Assembly (NCBI GenBank): GCA_029532415.1
Contig: JAQOTA010000052.1
Location: forward strand, 124,001-188,000
DNA length: 64,000 nt
Direction: 5' to 3'
DNA from: Marasmius tenuissimus
Taxonomy: Eukaryota > Basidiomycota > Agaricomycetes > Agaricales > Marasmiaceae
The position numbers and the translations under genes are program-made. Within the stretch, counting starts at the first letter, position 1. Each line of letters begins with the position of its first letter. The notes beneath the pieces were generated by a model that had not been told where the DNA came from, ran no database searches, and worked only from the letters and a program-made list of their open reading frames with translations. Shown here piece after piece: positions 23,064 through 34,815 of this stretch.

Positions 23064-24534
23064 TCATGGACCTAAGCTCAGCCCCCCAACAGCATCTCCA
23101 GTGCCATCAACCTCGCGGTCATCTCCTTCACGACGACCGTTCCTCGCCAATGGCCTGAGAACGGGACTTGCGAGGCCTATCGAAGCTCGTAGAGTGGGAC
23201 TGGCCGTCATGGACACTCCCCTGGTGAGCGTCGAAGGGTATGAACTGCCAATGGTCGGTGAAGAAGTCGCTGAGGCACTTGGGGGGACGGGAACAGGGAT
23301 CGAAAGAGGTAGTCGGGGGGCATTGCGGGTTATAGGCGACCCTAACGATGCATGGCTATCACGAAGATATGAAACAGATGGGGAGACAGCCCGTCGTTTG
23401 GCAGCTGGATAAGGGTCGTAGCGATCCTCAACTACTGCAAGCCGTACATGAGTGACCTGGCAAGTACACGTTCGTGTCGATCTCCTGAACTCACGTTTTC
23501 GTTTGTTCGGCCGTATTGAACTGGAAGTTGGCGGTGGGGTATATCGCCACGAGTTGATCGGAGTGGAGGAAATGGAGGGGGAACTCAGAGCCTGAGAAGA
23601 AGACAATGCAGAAGGTTAGCCTTACACGTTGTCAGGAAAGGGAAGAACACGTACCATGTCAACATCCATAGCCATACTAGAGAAACTGGGACTCTCTGAG
23701 ATACACATTGTGTTGAAGTCATCACCGTTTACGCTATTTGTTGGCGTGTGGCGTTTGGGTATGGAAATGGGTTCGCTGACACTTGATGCATACGAAGGTA
23801 CATAGTCGTCCTCGTCGTCGCTCTGGGGATCTTCGGGCTGAGACTCGTTGCCGGCTTCTTCAGGATATCGCCCTTTGTCTGAGGATGTTCGTGGTGTACG
23901 AGGCTGTAAGGGCAATTCAGTTCCGGAGGCCAACAGTCGCTGAAATGCGGCTTCCGATTTCACTTCATCTTCAGCGGGTCGCGCTTCAGAAGAGACAAGG
24001 TCAAATATTCGGGGTTGTTTGAGCTATAGACGAAGTATTATGAGTGAAGGGCACAAACACCACAATTATTTTACTCACAGGGAACGAAAGCCTCCTCCTC
24101 GTATGGCGTAGAAGCGAGTCAGCATCAGAGTGCTTGCGAGGCGGCGTCGAGACCGATTTCGACCTGCCTGGCTTTGTCGATAGTTCCTCTTCACTGTTAT
24201 TCGGTGCCAAGGGCGGCGTGGGGTTTTCTGAACTGCTCGATCCAGAACTAGTATCGGATTGCATCCGGTCTCTGTAGACAGGCGAATCGTCTAGACAGTC
24301 ATCATCGTCTAGTGCCTTCCGTTTGGACCTCGAGGGCGATGGACTGAGGGTAAATGATGCTTGGAGGGGACTATGAAGGACTGCTTTTGGGGCTAACAAG
24401 CTTGGTCGACGAAATCTTTGTAGTAGGAAGTTGGTCTCCTCAATGGTGACGGCTGAAGTGGACGCTAGAGGAATAGGGAGAGCGAACTCTGAGGAGGAGG
24501 CAGGAAAATTGGGCCGCCTAGGGTCTTTAGGCAT
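23064..24534 (-). CDS. Conserved disordered, nuclear-type protein of unknown function
   Basis: Not recognised functionally. At least four exons. The N-terminus MPKDPRRPNFPASSSEFALP is followed by a compact helix VTIEETNFLLQRFRRPSLLA. A Ser/Asp-rich acidic region (SDDEDDYVPSYASSVSEP) and basic clusters (KRRAVSPSVSYLRDSH, after splicing KRKLVEDRYDPYP) follow. SP sites are frequent. The 3' exon ends VGGLSLGP at 23064. The basic and acidic clusters suggest a nuclear regulator, which is inference. It converges with the amidase gene and diverges from RRB1. Confidence 0.65.
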
Positions 24535-24938
24535 AGCGGTCGTGGGGGAAATGGCGAAGAGAGCAGGTGGGTGAACAAGGTGGATTCTTGTAAGTTGTCA
24601 GTGTATGGCATGGGACCTCTTTAAGGTTTAGCACATTTCCTTTTATGGAATTATCATCTATATTTTACTCAAATTATTTATTTTTGATTTCTGCACAGAC
24701 TGCCTTCCGCATAGGATACATCAGGATACATCCTGGTCCCAATAGCAAGGAGTTGTTTGGGTGCTACAGTCATACGAGGCAGGGATCTAAGACGACTCGC
24801 CCTTGAGCGAAGGAATTTTCTCAATTTGCAGGAAATGGGATTGGAAACCGTGTGATCACGTGTACGCTACAATTTTTTTGTCGATGATCGAGTATTACTA
24901 TTAGTTGTGCTCAATCCCTCTCACTCCTTCACGCGTCA
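24535..24938. promoter_or_regulatory. Divergent promoter region with E-box and ACGCGT upstream of RRB1
   Basis: About 400 nt between divergent genes. An AT-rich stretch lies at 24640-24690, CACGTG at 24857-24862, and ACGCGT at 24931-24936, only 3 nt before the RRB1 ATG. CACGTG is the core for bHLH factors and ACGCGT is the MBF box; whether either works here is unproven. Confidence 0.4.
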
Positions 24939-26650
24939 ATGTCGAAACGATCTGTTACAGAAGTGGTAACGAGTACCTCTAACGACGGCCAGGCGTATCC
25001 TAAGGCTTCAGGAAGCGGAGACAAACGCTCAGCCGTAACTCAAGATGAAATAGGCGAATTCGAGGATGCTTGGGAAGACGAAGTCGAGAGTGATGAAGAT
25101 GTTGTGGACGCTAACACCAGGGAGGGAGAAGATGGTGCGCTTTCATCTCACGAAATCTTGGTTTCTGCTATGAGCTCATACGAGAATCCATAGGAATGGA
25201 TGTCGATGAAGTTATGCCTGCAATCGAGGAAGAAGACCCACCCGCACCGGAGACGAATACATTCATTCCAGGTGTTCATCAGCTAGAAAAAGACGAAGTA
25301 CTGGAACCGGATCCTTCAGTCTACGTGATGCTTCACTCGACGGGTGTTTCCTGGCCTTGCTTATCCTTCGATGTTCTGCGCGATAATCTTGGTGATGAGC
25401 GTCAACGACTTCCTGCAACCGCGTATATCGTCACCGGGACCCAAGCAGATACTACGAACAATAACGAACTCCTTGTCTACAAGTTCGATTCACTACACCG
25501 AACTCAAAGAGATGGGGGTGCGTGACGATTGTTATTATCACATCCCGTTAGTTTGTTTTTTCTTATGTTAGGTTCCCAGATGATTCGGACTCTGAAAATG
25601 AGGACGACGACGAAGATCTAGACGAAGATCCCGTCATAGAATACCGCTCCGTTCCCCATCCAGGAGGTGTCAACAGAGTTCGGGCGCAACCTTTGCCTCC
25701 AGCTACCCCCCTTCCCCCAGTCTCTCAACCATACCACGTCGCGACTTGGGCTGACACAGGCAAAGTTCACATATGGGATGTACGCCCTCTCATCGAATCG
25801 CTGGAATCTCCAGGATACCAGCTAGACAAAAACAGGACACAAAGTCCGGTCTTTACCATCAACGCACACGGCCGAGCAGAAGGTTTTGCCATGGACTGGG
25901 CTGCATCCAGTCCGACCTCCCTCCGGATTCTCACCGGCGACATCAACTCCAAGATCTACCTCACCACGTCCACAGTCTCCGGATTCAATACGTTAACCCA
26001 GCCCTTTACTTCTCACACCTCGAGCGTCGAAGATCTGCAATGGAGTCCCTCGGAACCTACGATTTTTGCTTCTTGTTCTGCTGACGGAACCGTCCAGGTT
26101 TGGGACGTCAGGAGTAAGGGGCGAAAGAGTGTCGCCGGGATTGCTCCCGCCCACGAGAGCGATGTCAATGTTATTAGCTGGAACAAGGAGACCTCAAATC
26201 TTCTGCTCAGCGGGGGAGACGACGGTCGTATCAAGGTCTGGGACCTGCGGAACGTTCAGAAGAAAGGGTGCGTTCTTTGTTCATGAATTCCTTGAAGGCG
26301 ACCGTACTGAAGCGTTATTTCAAAGGGATACATCTTCCTCCACCCCTACCCCCATTGCCTCCTTCGACCTCCACCGAGGCCCAATCACTTCCGTTGAATG
26401 GCACCCAACTGACGCGTCCGCATTCGTCGCTTCGGGCGAAGATGACCAAGTCTCCCTCTGGGATCTTGCAGTCGAGCAGGATGATGATGAGATGAGCGGA
26501 AACAAGGAAGAAGGGGTACCACCTCAGTTGCTTTTCCAGCATCTCGGCCAAAAACACGTAAAAGAGGTGCACTGGCACCCTCAGATCCCGGGAATGGTCA
26601 TCAGTACCGCCTACGACGGGTTCAACATTTTCAAAACCATCTCTATATGA
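24939..26650 (+). CDS. RRB1: Ribosome assembly protein Rrb1 (GRWD1), WD40
   Basis: Nuclear or nucleolar chaperone for ribosomal protein L3 in 60S assembly. An acidic N-terminus (EFEDAWEDEVESDEDVVD) precedes the CAF1-type motif HQLEKDEVLEPDPSVYVMLH and WPCLSFDVLRD, then an acidic insert (DDSDSENEDDDEDLDEDP). WD repeats follow: VATWADTGKVHIWDVRPL, FASCSADGTVQVWDVRSK, LLSGGDDGRIKVWDLRNV and FVASGEDDQVSLWDLAVE. Introns 25135-25193, 25522-25571 and 26268-26325 give 514 residues, usual for the family. The end GMVISTAYDGFNIFKTISI matches Rrb1. Its 3' end lies 28 nt from that of the PA28 gene. Confidence 0.95.
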
Positions 26651-26678
26651 TCTAGAGCCGATTCGTAGAGAACAGATG

Positions 26679-28015
26679 TTATCTAGTATAGGCCACCGCT
26701 GTTGTTTGATTTTGGTGTTCGCAGCTGTACATGAGCGCGTTAGTAAAATATGAAGTGACAAGTGAGGAATGAAAACTAGCTTTGGCGATGTTCTTGTGCA
26801 AAACATCCATTATTGCTGCATACAGGTTTCGGATGTCGCGAATGCGTTGTCGGCAATAATATTTCTGCTTCTCGTCGTGCTCTTGTAATGCGACCTTGAG
26901 GTAGATTAGAGAATGAGAATGAGAACTAAAGGAGCTGAAGGGAGGGGTATATTACCGTATAATCCTCCACGTTGGGATATTTGATCCTTTTCGAAGCCAA
27001 CTTGGCCCTGGCCACATAGTCCTGCCGGGGGATGTCGCGTAGATTATATGCACTCTCCTGTGCTCGATGGAGCTCACTGAGACACTCTGGATGCTCGAAC
27101 GTCAAAATGTGCAAAAGAAATGTGACTATGCGGCAAAAACCTTCTTGGACTTGCACGCCTAAAGACACATGTAAGCGACCGTGCACATAAATCATTAGAA
27201 GGGGTTCTGTCAGACTTACCAAAGTTATCTCCGCTGTCCATCGCGTCAGTAAGCCCACGCATCGAAATAGCGCCTCGAAAAATGACCACTCACTCTTCTA
27301 TCCTACCAGGAGAAGTGATTTGCCTTCAGTTTCCTTCGCAGGATGAGCCAACTAGCTGAAATCACGTACCTAGGCATCGTCAGGGTAACCCACAACTTCA
27401 CTTCATCCTGTGCGAGACGTCCGTATGATTTCAGTGCGTGAAACTCGTTAGATAGAGCCGGGGACTCACAATGAGCTCTGCAATTACTTCACACTCCTTC
27501 TTTACAATACCATGCAATTCCCTCACATGTTTGTTGGACTTGACATGTTCGAAATATCGAGCATGTCCTTGTTGGTCATCCTCCGCCCCGCCTTCACTAT
27601 TTGAGGTTTTCCGTTTCTTAGAAGGAGGTTCCGAGAGTTCGCTTGAAGGAGGGTACACAGTTGCATCAGTTTGGGACTGGCGGCCAAACGGCGTTTCGGG
27701 GTCGTTTTGGGCAGCGATCAGTTTGTTGAGCTGTCTGCCAACAGAAGCTTTCGTCAGATAATGCCCTCAGAGCCGTCTGTCATAAGCGAGCACGTACAGG
27801 ATCTGAGGAGGTTTGAGTTATCCAGCCCTCTGAAGAGAAGTTAAAACACACACCTTTTCTGGAAACATTTTGAAGATGATCGCATCGGCACGCTCATTCA
27901 CAACTTTGCTGAATTCCTGTGGGGGAGAGGCTCTGTGAGCGTGGGGTGCTGCATATAGCGGACTGCCTGCTACCTCGATTTCCTTCTTCGTATGTTTTTC
28001 CATTGATGTCGTCAT
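26679..28015 (-). CDS. PA28/REG-type proteasome activator
   Basis: Homologue of animal PSME3 (PA28 gamma), a heptameric ring that opens the 20S proteasome without ATP. Key matches are FPEKILQLNKLIAAQND (like FPKKLLELD), VKLWVTLTMPRIEDGDNFGV with the activation-loop-type block, and ARAKLASKRIKYPNVEDY. A basic linker with PPSKKRKTSNSEGG may be a nuclear localisation signal. Eight or so exons include one of only 5 nt (27798-27802). The start at 28015 gives MTTSMEKHTKKEIEE. The extreme C-terminus is uncertain: the frame runs to a TAA at 26679, but an intron there would change the last residues. About 265 residues. Confidence 0.87.
27798..27802 (-). other. 5-nt microexon of the PA28 gene
   Basis: ATCCT sits between a good acceptor (..cctcag) and a good donor (gtacgt). 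It joins ..FPEK to QLNKLIAAQ and supplies Ile-Leu, in frame and matching the family. Skipping it shifts the frame; retaining the upstream intron part gives a stop. Confidence 0.8.
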
Positions 28016-28160
28016 GATGGTGGTCGTGGTTGTAGTGGCAAAAAACCTGGACGCGTTCTCACAGGTTCTCACACTGTTCTCACATCGCGTTGTCACGCTG
28101 TCACACCATTTCAACACCGACTCGCCCTTGGTCTGACCTTCCGTCCTCGATACCCCGAGG
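28016..28160. promoter_or_regulatory. Short divergent promoter PA28 / TAF1
   Basis: Only 145 nt separate the two start codons. Repeated tcacac/tctcac motifs occupy about 28055-28110. Confidence 0.5.
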
Positions 28161-31100
28161 ATGCCACCCAACGACGAGAATGAGGCCATATCGGCCCTCA
28201 CAGGCTTCTCTCTCAATCACATCCTCGGTGATCTCTCTCTCCCCTCCACAGGCCTCTCCAACCAGCTAGGAATATCTACGACTCAGTCCTTCTCCTCCAA
28301 CCAAATTTACAACGAGAATTACGATGGAGACGAAGATGCAGTAGGGCTTGATCAAGGAGAGGACTGGGAAGCTCAGATTGATGCAGAAATGGCTGCAGAG
28401 GGTTTTAGTGGTGGAACGGATGGTAATGAAATCAAGGTGGAAGCAGAGTCACCACGAGCATTGAAGGAGAGACGAGTCAAGGTGGTCAGAAGGCTCGTAG
28501 AAAGACCTAAGAGTGTATACGAACGGTTTCCTGCATTCGAGAAGAATAAGGTGTTGGACTTCAGTGAACTTTTCAAAGGATATACTGTGCAGAAGTCGAG
28601 GTTGGGCAAACGTCCCTTTCATGGTGTGTATACCTCCGTTTCTTGATCGTTTTCTCAACGCTTACTGGAGCCGGACTTCTGGATAGTGGAAACCGTCTAC
28701 CCTCGCAAGAAAGAGACACCCAGGAACTTCCTAGAATCGGTGGCCGGGGATGCCAAACGCCTTGTCGAGAGTAAACGAGTCGAGGAAGTCATATCCTCCA
28801 GCAGTATCGAGGCGGATTTGCGTCGGGCTCTCAGCGGGCAGGGCAACGAAAACTCCGCGGCCCACTTGCATGATAGGTCTTTCGATCTCGTCCTGCTATC
28901 AAACTGGGAAGACCAAATTGTTTGGGAGCCTACGAATCACTTTAATACGACTCCAGCCAGCGAAGCTCTTGTTGAGAAGGACAAGGCCCTCCAGAAAAAT
29001 CTGACTACACCCGTGAACAAGATTTTAGAGTCGGGTGCTTGGACGCAAAGTATCATATGGGGACCTAAGGAACATTTCAGAGACTTTACGCAGCTGGAAT
29101 TCAATCATGAGGATGATATCGTGCTCGAGGAAAAGAGCGGTGTGTTTTCTGACTCATCTCTCATCCGTGAAACTCAGCTCATCCTCGTCCAGCGGAACTT
29201 GTCAGACCACGGAAACGCCTGCGTGCAGACGTCGTCCCTCGAGACAAGTTCAATCTGTCTAATGACCAGTTCTATGAGGTCGCGAAGGATGGGCGGCATC
29301 GTGTCCGTCAGACTTTCGGACAGCTTACTGTTGAGCACGCGTATCCAGCACAAAAACTCCAATTACCCTTCGTGCGTCCCCTCTTTCTTGTTTTCGCTCT
29401 ATTATTACTCAAAAACTTTCTCGCAGTTCAAAACACGTCTCTCGAAACAAGAAGCACGCTCCTTCCATCGCCCTGCCCTCCAATTTCCCTCGAACATTGA
29501 ACTGCGGTTCAGTAAAGTCCGTACTGCGAAGAAGAAGAAGGACAAGTCCGGTCGAAAACTCGGGAAAGGTGGTAATGTGGCCGAGGGGCTGCATACTACT
29601 GGTGATCTTAGTCTGCGTGATACGAGTAACTTTGTACTATGGGAGTATTCCGTGCGTCCCTCCGTTTTGGTCTTCCGTCTCATTTCCATATCAACGCGTG
29701 TTGTTAGGAGGAACACCCGCCCATCATACCCAACTTTGGCATGGGCAGCGTCCTTGTCAACTACTACCGCAAGAAGGACGAAAAGGACGAGCACATCCCC
29801 AAGTATGATTTGGGTGTCCCGTTCGTTCTCGAACCACAGGACGAGTCTCCGTTCATGAAATTTGGATATGTCTATCCTGGTCAGACTGTGCCCGCCCTTT
29901 ACAACAACCTCGTTCGTGCGCCTCTTTTCAGACATAAAGCCAAACCTACGGATTTCCTTGTAGTCAGGAGTACTGTCAAGGGCGAACCCAAGTACTACTT
30001 GAGGGAGATAAAAAACCTCTTTATCCTTGGTCAGACTTACCCTGTTACTGAAGTTCCGGGCCCCCATTCACGAAAAATCACGAACACGATCAAACACCGG
30101 CTTCAGATAATCGCCTACAAGCTGCTCCGGAAGTCTGCCGGCGAACGCCTCAAGATCTCACGACTCATGAAGTATTTCCCCGATCAGAATGAACTACAGA
30201 TGCGTCAACGCCTCAAGGAGTTCATGGAGTATCATAGACGAGGTCCGCACCAGGGGTTCTGGCGGCTCAAAACTGACTTGACGATCCCTACCGATGCGGA
30301 AATGCTCAAGATGGTCGATCCAGAAGCAGTCGTTCTTCAGGAATCGATGCAAGTGGGGCAGCGGCATTTGCAGGACGCCGGTTACGGGGAGACTACAGTA
30401 GATTTCGATCAGGACCAGACAAAGCTGTCGGTGGAGCAACAGTTGGCTCCTTGGATCACGACAAAGAACTTCCTCTATGCCACTCAGGCGAAAGCCATGC
30501 TCAGGCTTCACGGAGAGGGTGATCCGACGGGAAGGGGCGAGGCGTTCAGCTTCATTAGGATTTCGATGAAAGACATCTTCGTGAAGGCGGGCGAAGACCC
30601 AGAACAGAAGCTCGGTAGGTTTTTTTAACTCTCTTCCCTGAATATTCGGTAACTCACGACTCCTCAGCTGAAGCGGAGAACCGACCCAAGTCAGCACACC
30701 GATACAACGTAGCGGAACAACAACAGATCTATCGCTCTGAGATTGAGAGGATCTGGAAGGCTCAGTACGACTCGCTGTCCAAAAAAGAGGAACCGGAGTT
30801 GACTGCAGAAGACGAACGCCAGGATGCTCTTAAAACCGCTCAGCTGCAACAACAGCAGCAGCAACAGCAGTCTGCGAACGATGCGAGAGATGGGAGTGTT
30901 GATCCGGAAGCAGGGAAGAAGGTGTTGAGAATCAAGAGGTTGGTTGATGGGAAGTGGGAGACAGAAATCATCCGAGACCCAGCTGTTATCCGTGCATATG
31001 TACGCAATCGCCAAGCGATAGAGGAGGAGAATACGTTGACGGACTCCCTGGCCCCTACTGGAGACGTGGAAAAGGACAAACGGGCGCGGAAGAGGCTCGA

Positions 31101-31536
31101 AGAGGAGTTGGCTAGGATGAAGAAGAATCAAGAAAGGCGGTTGCATAGGAAGAATGCGAAGATTGTCAAGGAAGGAGGAACCCCCCTGCAACTGAACCGC
31201 CCGCTCAAGCCTGATACGACGAGGAGGTGTGGCCATTGCGGGCAGATGGGTCACATGAAGACAAATAGGAAATGTCCCAGATGGGCGGAGTTCAATACCG
31301 GCGTTGGAGCTGTCGCGGGTGTTGGCAGTGGTGGGGCGGGTGGGGTTGGGTCGCCTGCAATATCGGCTGCGAGTCCGAGCGGACTCTCGTCGTTCAACCC
31401 GGCCGTCTCTTCACCTTTGGCCACGAGCCCGCCCATGACGTTCAGCGGGTTGAACGGGAATATGAGTGGAGGGGAGGAAGGAACAGGCAGTAGTAGTGGG
31501 GCACCCAAGATCAAGTTGACGCTGAAGAGGAGCTAA
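28161..31536 (+). CDS. TAF1: TFIID subunit TAF1, fungal form without bromodomains
   Basis: Largest subunit of TFIID, a core-promoter scaffold for RNA polymerase II. The acidic N-terminus matches the TBP-binding region in type. KRPFHVETVYPRKKET, FDLVLLSNWEDQIVW, VVPRDKFNLSNDQFYEVAKDG, FHRPALQFPSNIELRF and YVYPGQTVPALYNNLVRAP form the conserved central (DUF3591) region. VTEVPGPHSRKITNTIKHRL and APWITTKNFLYATQAKAM continue it. A zinc knuckle RRCGHCGQMGHMKTNRKCPR lies near the end, with poly-Gln before it. The gene ends in a Gly/Ser tail at 31536 with no bromodomain. Six or more GT..AG introns; about 1,010 residues. Confidence 0.95.
30846..30870 (+). repeat. TAF1: CAR (poly-Gln) microsatellite in TAF1
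   Basis: A run of CAA/CAG codons encodes about eight glutamines within the charged linker before the zinc knuckle. It is prone to length change. Confidence 0.85.
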
Positions 31537-31958
31537 AGGAAGGCCGAAGATGGTGTTTGCTACTTGACGAAACGTTTACTGTACTGTATCATAAATCTCT
31601 TCTGCTTTACTGTACTATACTTTCTGGCATCCCACTGTATCTTATCAATGGACATCGAAGTTTGGTCGCAAGCTCAAGTTGTGGCAACGAGAACACGGGA
31701 ACGAAACCCGTCGACGTAAGCTTGCAACGATTCCGGCTATTCACCACAGCTCTTCGAAGTTCAAATTCCCCCACCAGACCATCATCTTCCCGACATACAA
31801 TTGGGATCCGTTCACCCAAAACATTGCCGTAGTGCTTTCTTACCTCGGGGTCGCAGAAGCAAGATGCCTTTGAAATACACCAACCGTAAGGTGGATACCA
31901 CTGACAGTGAGTTTGTTTCTCAGTTTCCTACGCTCTCACAGCTCTTGCGTGACGCACC
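31537..31958. other. Intergenic region TAF1 to F-box gene
   Basis: About 420 nt between two plus-strand genes: 3' UTR of TAF1 and promoter of the next gene. No gene seen. Confidence 0.5.
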
Positions 31959-33129
31959 ATGTCTACCACCCTCAACACCCTCCCAAACGAAGTCGTCCAC
32001 CAGATTGCTCGTTTGGTTTGTTTTACCTGATCTCACGATTCATGAAGACTCAATTCTGATTCATAGGTCGGAAACGATGTCCAAAATCTACGAGCGGTCA
32101 ATAAATCGGTCAATGTAACTGTAGGTCCCATTATGTGGGAGACATTCCCGATTATTCTGCACCTCAATCGGGAGAATTTGGAATTGAGCATGACAATGCT
32201 CGAGGAGTTCAGCCGCACAGCGGTAGATAAGTTTCGGAGACTAGAAATCAAATCATTGGATCCCTCGAAAGGACATCACCCTCCTCGCCGTGGCTGGAGG
32301 CGGAATGGGGACGGGACCCGCATAGCGATACCCCCCGAGCCCGAGGATACAGAAGAGATTATAGAGGCGCGTAGAAAGCTCCCGGAGATCCTCCCGAAAG
32401 CGTTGTCAGCTCTGAATGGGCTGAGATCAGTAAAGTGAGTCCCAACATCAATCCTGAAGTGAGCCGCCCTTCAGAGTATCTGATCCCGTCTCATGCGACA
32501 GGTGGTATGTTACAAGAGAGGGTTCAGAGTTTGCATACGAGCCAGTCCTCGAATCACTGGGTCTGCTCCTGCACCTTGCTGACCTTGAAATCGTCGTCGA
32601 TGTTAATGCGGACACGACCAAACTCCCTCTCCACCATCTGACGAATGGGTCTTTGCAGAGACTGGCCATACAGCAGAAAAACGGCTCATTGTCGGATTCT
32701 AGACAGTTTATATCGTCCCTCGCCACTGTTTTCGTTCAGAACTCCCTTCTCATTCATCTAGAGCTAGACATAACACTTTACGGCACAGACCCTCTCCCCT
32801 TCCAGGACCTATTCCAGAACACACCCTCAGATACGCTACAGCCTGAGCTTCGATCTCTTTTATTGTCCGGATGGTCGATCCAAGTGTCTCCACGGCTCCA
32901 GCCCCATCTGCAGTCGCTCAATTCTATCGAGCTTCCATGGTCTTGGAAGTCTGATCTCAACGCCCTATGGAAATTGCTCAATGGCTCCGACCACCCGAAT
33001 GCTCAGCTTCCGCTCCGTCGTGTCTCCTGTAGTACAGTCTCAGGAGCTGCTGAATTTCTTACGATCGCCATCATCCATTGCAGGCTTCGAGACCCTGGAG
33101 TTCGTTCGGTACTGGTCTTAGGATCATGA
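31959..33129 (+). CDS. F-box protein, C-terminus apparently decaying
   Basis: The N-terminus MSTTLNTLPNEVVHQIARL + VGNDVQNLRAVNKSVN is an F-box, the Skp1-binding module of SCF ubiquitin ligases. A variable LRR-like region follows (LLLHLADLEIVVDVNADTT, SLLIHLELDITLYG). Two GT..AG introns. Near 33070 the frame that keeps similarity to the second F-box gene (GFETLEFVRYW) lies one step over and runs into TAG. The open frame instead ends VLVLGS at 33129. Further codons of the old frame are readable to about 33400 (RSVSTGKGEQKIRDVISRLG). It is probably a truncated or dying paralogue; an unrecognised intron remains possible. Confidence 0.6.
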
Positions 33130-33662
33130 ACTCATTGCGCGTTCTGTGAGCACCGGCAAGGGAGAACAGAAGATACGGGATGTCATCTCACGACTCGGGA
33201 GTTACCAGCTCGAACAGCCGTCCTGCGAAACTAAGACGCAAAATTCCGGTGTGAGGCCACAAAAACAAAAGAGTCGAGCGATCCTGAGGATGTCGGAAAC
33301 GACGTTGATTTTCACGAACTGTACAAACACGAACACGAATACCTTTTCCCAAGAACCACCATTCATATTCTTACTTAGATCTCAGACTTGGCGCCTCTGA
33401 AACGTTGTCCCAATTGTGCCCGAGATAGAACATCTCCTCTCACCAACGGTAGACTCCCGAGAATGTGAAATGGCCTGACAACCGATCGTAATCTTCCGTG
33501 AAACACCCGGAGGGATTTGCTAGAGTGCCTCAGAATTGACGGAGATTTTTCCTCTTGACAAGGAAGTCAGAGGTCTGAATGACACGAGCGCATAAAACCA
33601 AGAAGGAAACCTATGTGTTGTGAGCTGTGAAGCGGACAATGTGAAAGAGGAAGACTGACTCT
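33130..33662 (+). pseudogene. Probable decayed 3' part of the F-box gene
   Basis: About 530 nt downstream of the open frame. From 33130 to about 33400 a frame is still readable (ELIARSVSTGKGEQKIRDVI) but it is cut off from the gene by a stop. The rest shows nothing. It also contains the 3' UTR of the BCL7-like gene. Confidence 0.4.
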
Positions 33663-34396
33663 TCACTGGTCCATAGGCTGTTCAGAGAAAGGGTCCATCG
33701 TGCTGTCCATAATCGGACCTCCGAGCAACGGATCTGCACCTTCCATTTGTGATAAGTCATGTTCTCCTTCTAACGCAAGCCCGTCTGGAGCAAGGCCAGT
33801 CATATCGAGTTGCATTCCAGGCTCTGCGTCTAACACACTCCCAATACCTCCAGCATCCGTGTCCGTATCCATGGCTTTGAGCGTAGTGTCCCCTAGATCA
33901 TCGCCAGTTTCATCCACAGTCATGCTCGCGGTCTCTCCGGCGGTCGTCATCGTCAGCTGAGGCTTGGGTGAAGGCGGTTTCGACACGTCCAACTCCGGCT
34001 CCCGCTCTGGCTCACGACTCGGAGGTTCTGTAGCGGGCTGTGTGGCGGGTTGAGTCTCTGGCGCATCCTTTTCTTCCTGGTCATCGTCTTCCACGTCAAC
34101 AACTTCAGGCTCATCGGGGAGAGGTGCGAGAGGTTCATCAACTCCTCCGTCGTCATCGAGAAACTCCTACAAGCGCAGTCATTCAGCTTCAAGAGACTTG
34201 AGCATTAATCCGAGCCGTGTTTACATACCGGAATCTTCTCCGTTTTGACCCATCTGTAAATCTTGAAAGTTGAACCCACAGGCGCATTTTCAGGCGTGAC
34301 CCATTGTTTCTCCCAGCACGCTACTGGTTGCATCAATTGCCTCCGAGCAGCTTCTGTAGTAGCGGCACTGACGCCGACTCTGCGACGCGTAGACAT
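33663..34396 (-). CDS. BCL7-like protein
   Basis: The N-terminal block WEKQWVTPENAPVGSTFKIYRWVKTEKIP resembles the BCL7 domain (WEKKWVTxGDTSLxIxKWVP) found in animal SWI/SNF (BAF) subunits. It is followed by a long acidic disordered tail rich in Glu, Asp, Pro and Met (DPLLGGPIMDSTMDPFSEQP). Two exons with intron 34167-34228; 223 residues. The start at 34396 gives MSTRRRVGVSAATTEAARRQ. If the assignment holds, it would be a chromatin-remodeller accessory subunit. The evidence is one short domain, so confidence is moderate. Confidence 0.65.
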
Positions 34397-34815
34397 GTCT
34401 GCGAGTATCCGGTGTTACAAAGAGCGTAGAGTGGAAGAGGTGAGAAGAAGCGCCTAATTATCTTGGCGCACAAAGCGGTGAAAGTCTGGGGTTAGGTCTT
34501 TTAGTTGGACGATTATGAACTCATCTCCCTCGGTCTACAAGTTTCACTAGCGACGTGCATCTTTGTATCGAACCAATGCCATGGAAGGTATCATCTTTGG
34601 TTTCTGCTTTGTGATGGTTTCAACAAACTGATGCGTAGATCATGATTCCAAGGCTCCTTGTGCCCGCATATTCAGATGCGGCAACGGCTAGATGATGGTT
34701 TGGCAAGAGGCGGAGGTCCGGAGGTACAAATAACCAGAGCTTTTGAGTTTTGAAATGACCACTAAAAACTGCCAGCTTGCACTTCGCTAGCTATCTTTTG
34801 ACCCATCGATAGTCC
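34397..34815. other. Divergent intergenic region BCL7-like / second F-box gene
   Basis: About 420 nt between divergent genes, holding both promoters. No gene seen. Confidence 0.5.

Noticed and set aside
24640..24700. AT-rich stretch as replication origin or repeat element
   Set aside because: It is short, has no repeated units or ARS-like match that can be judged, and is ordinary for an intergenic region.
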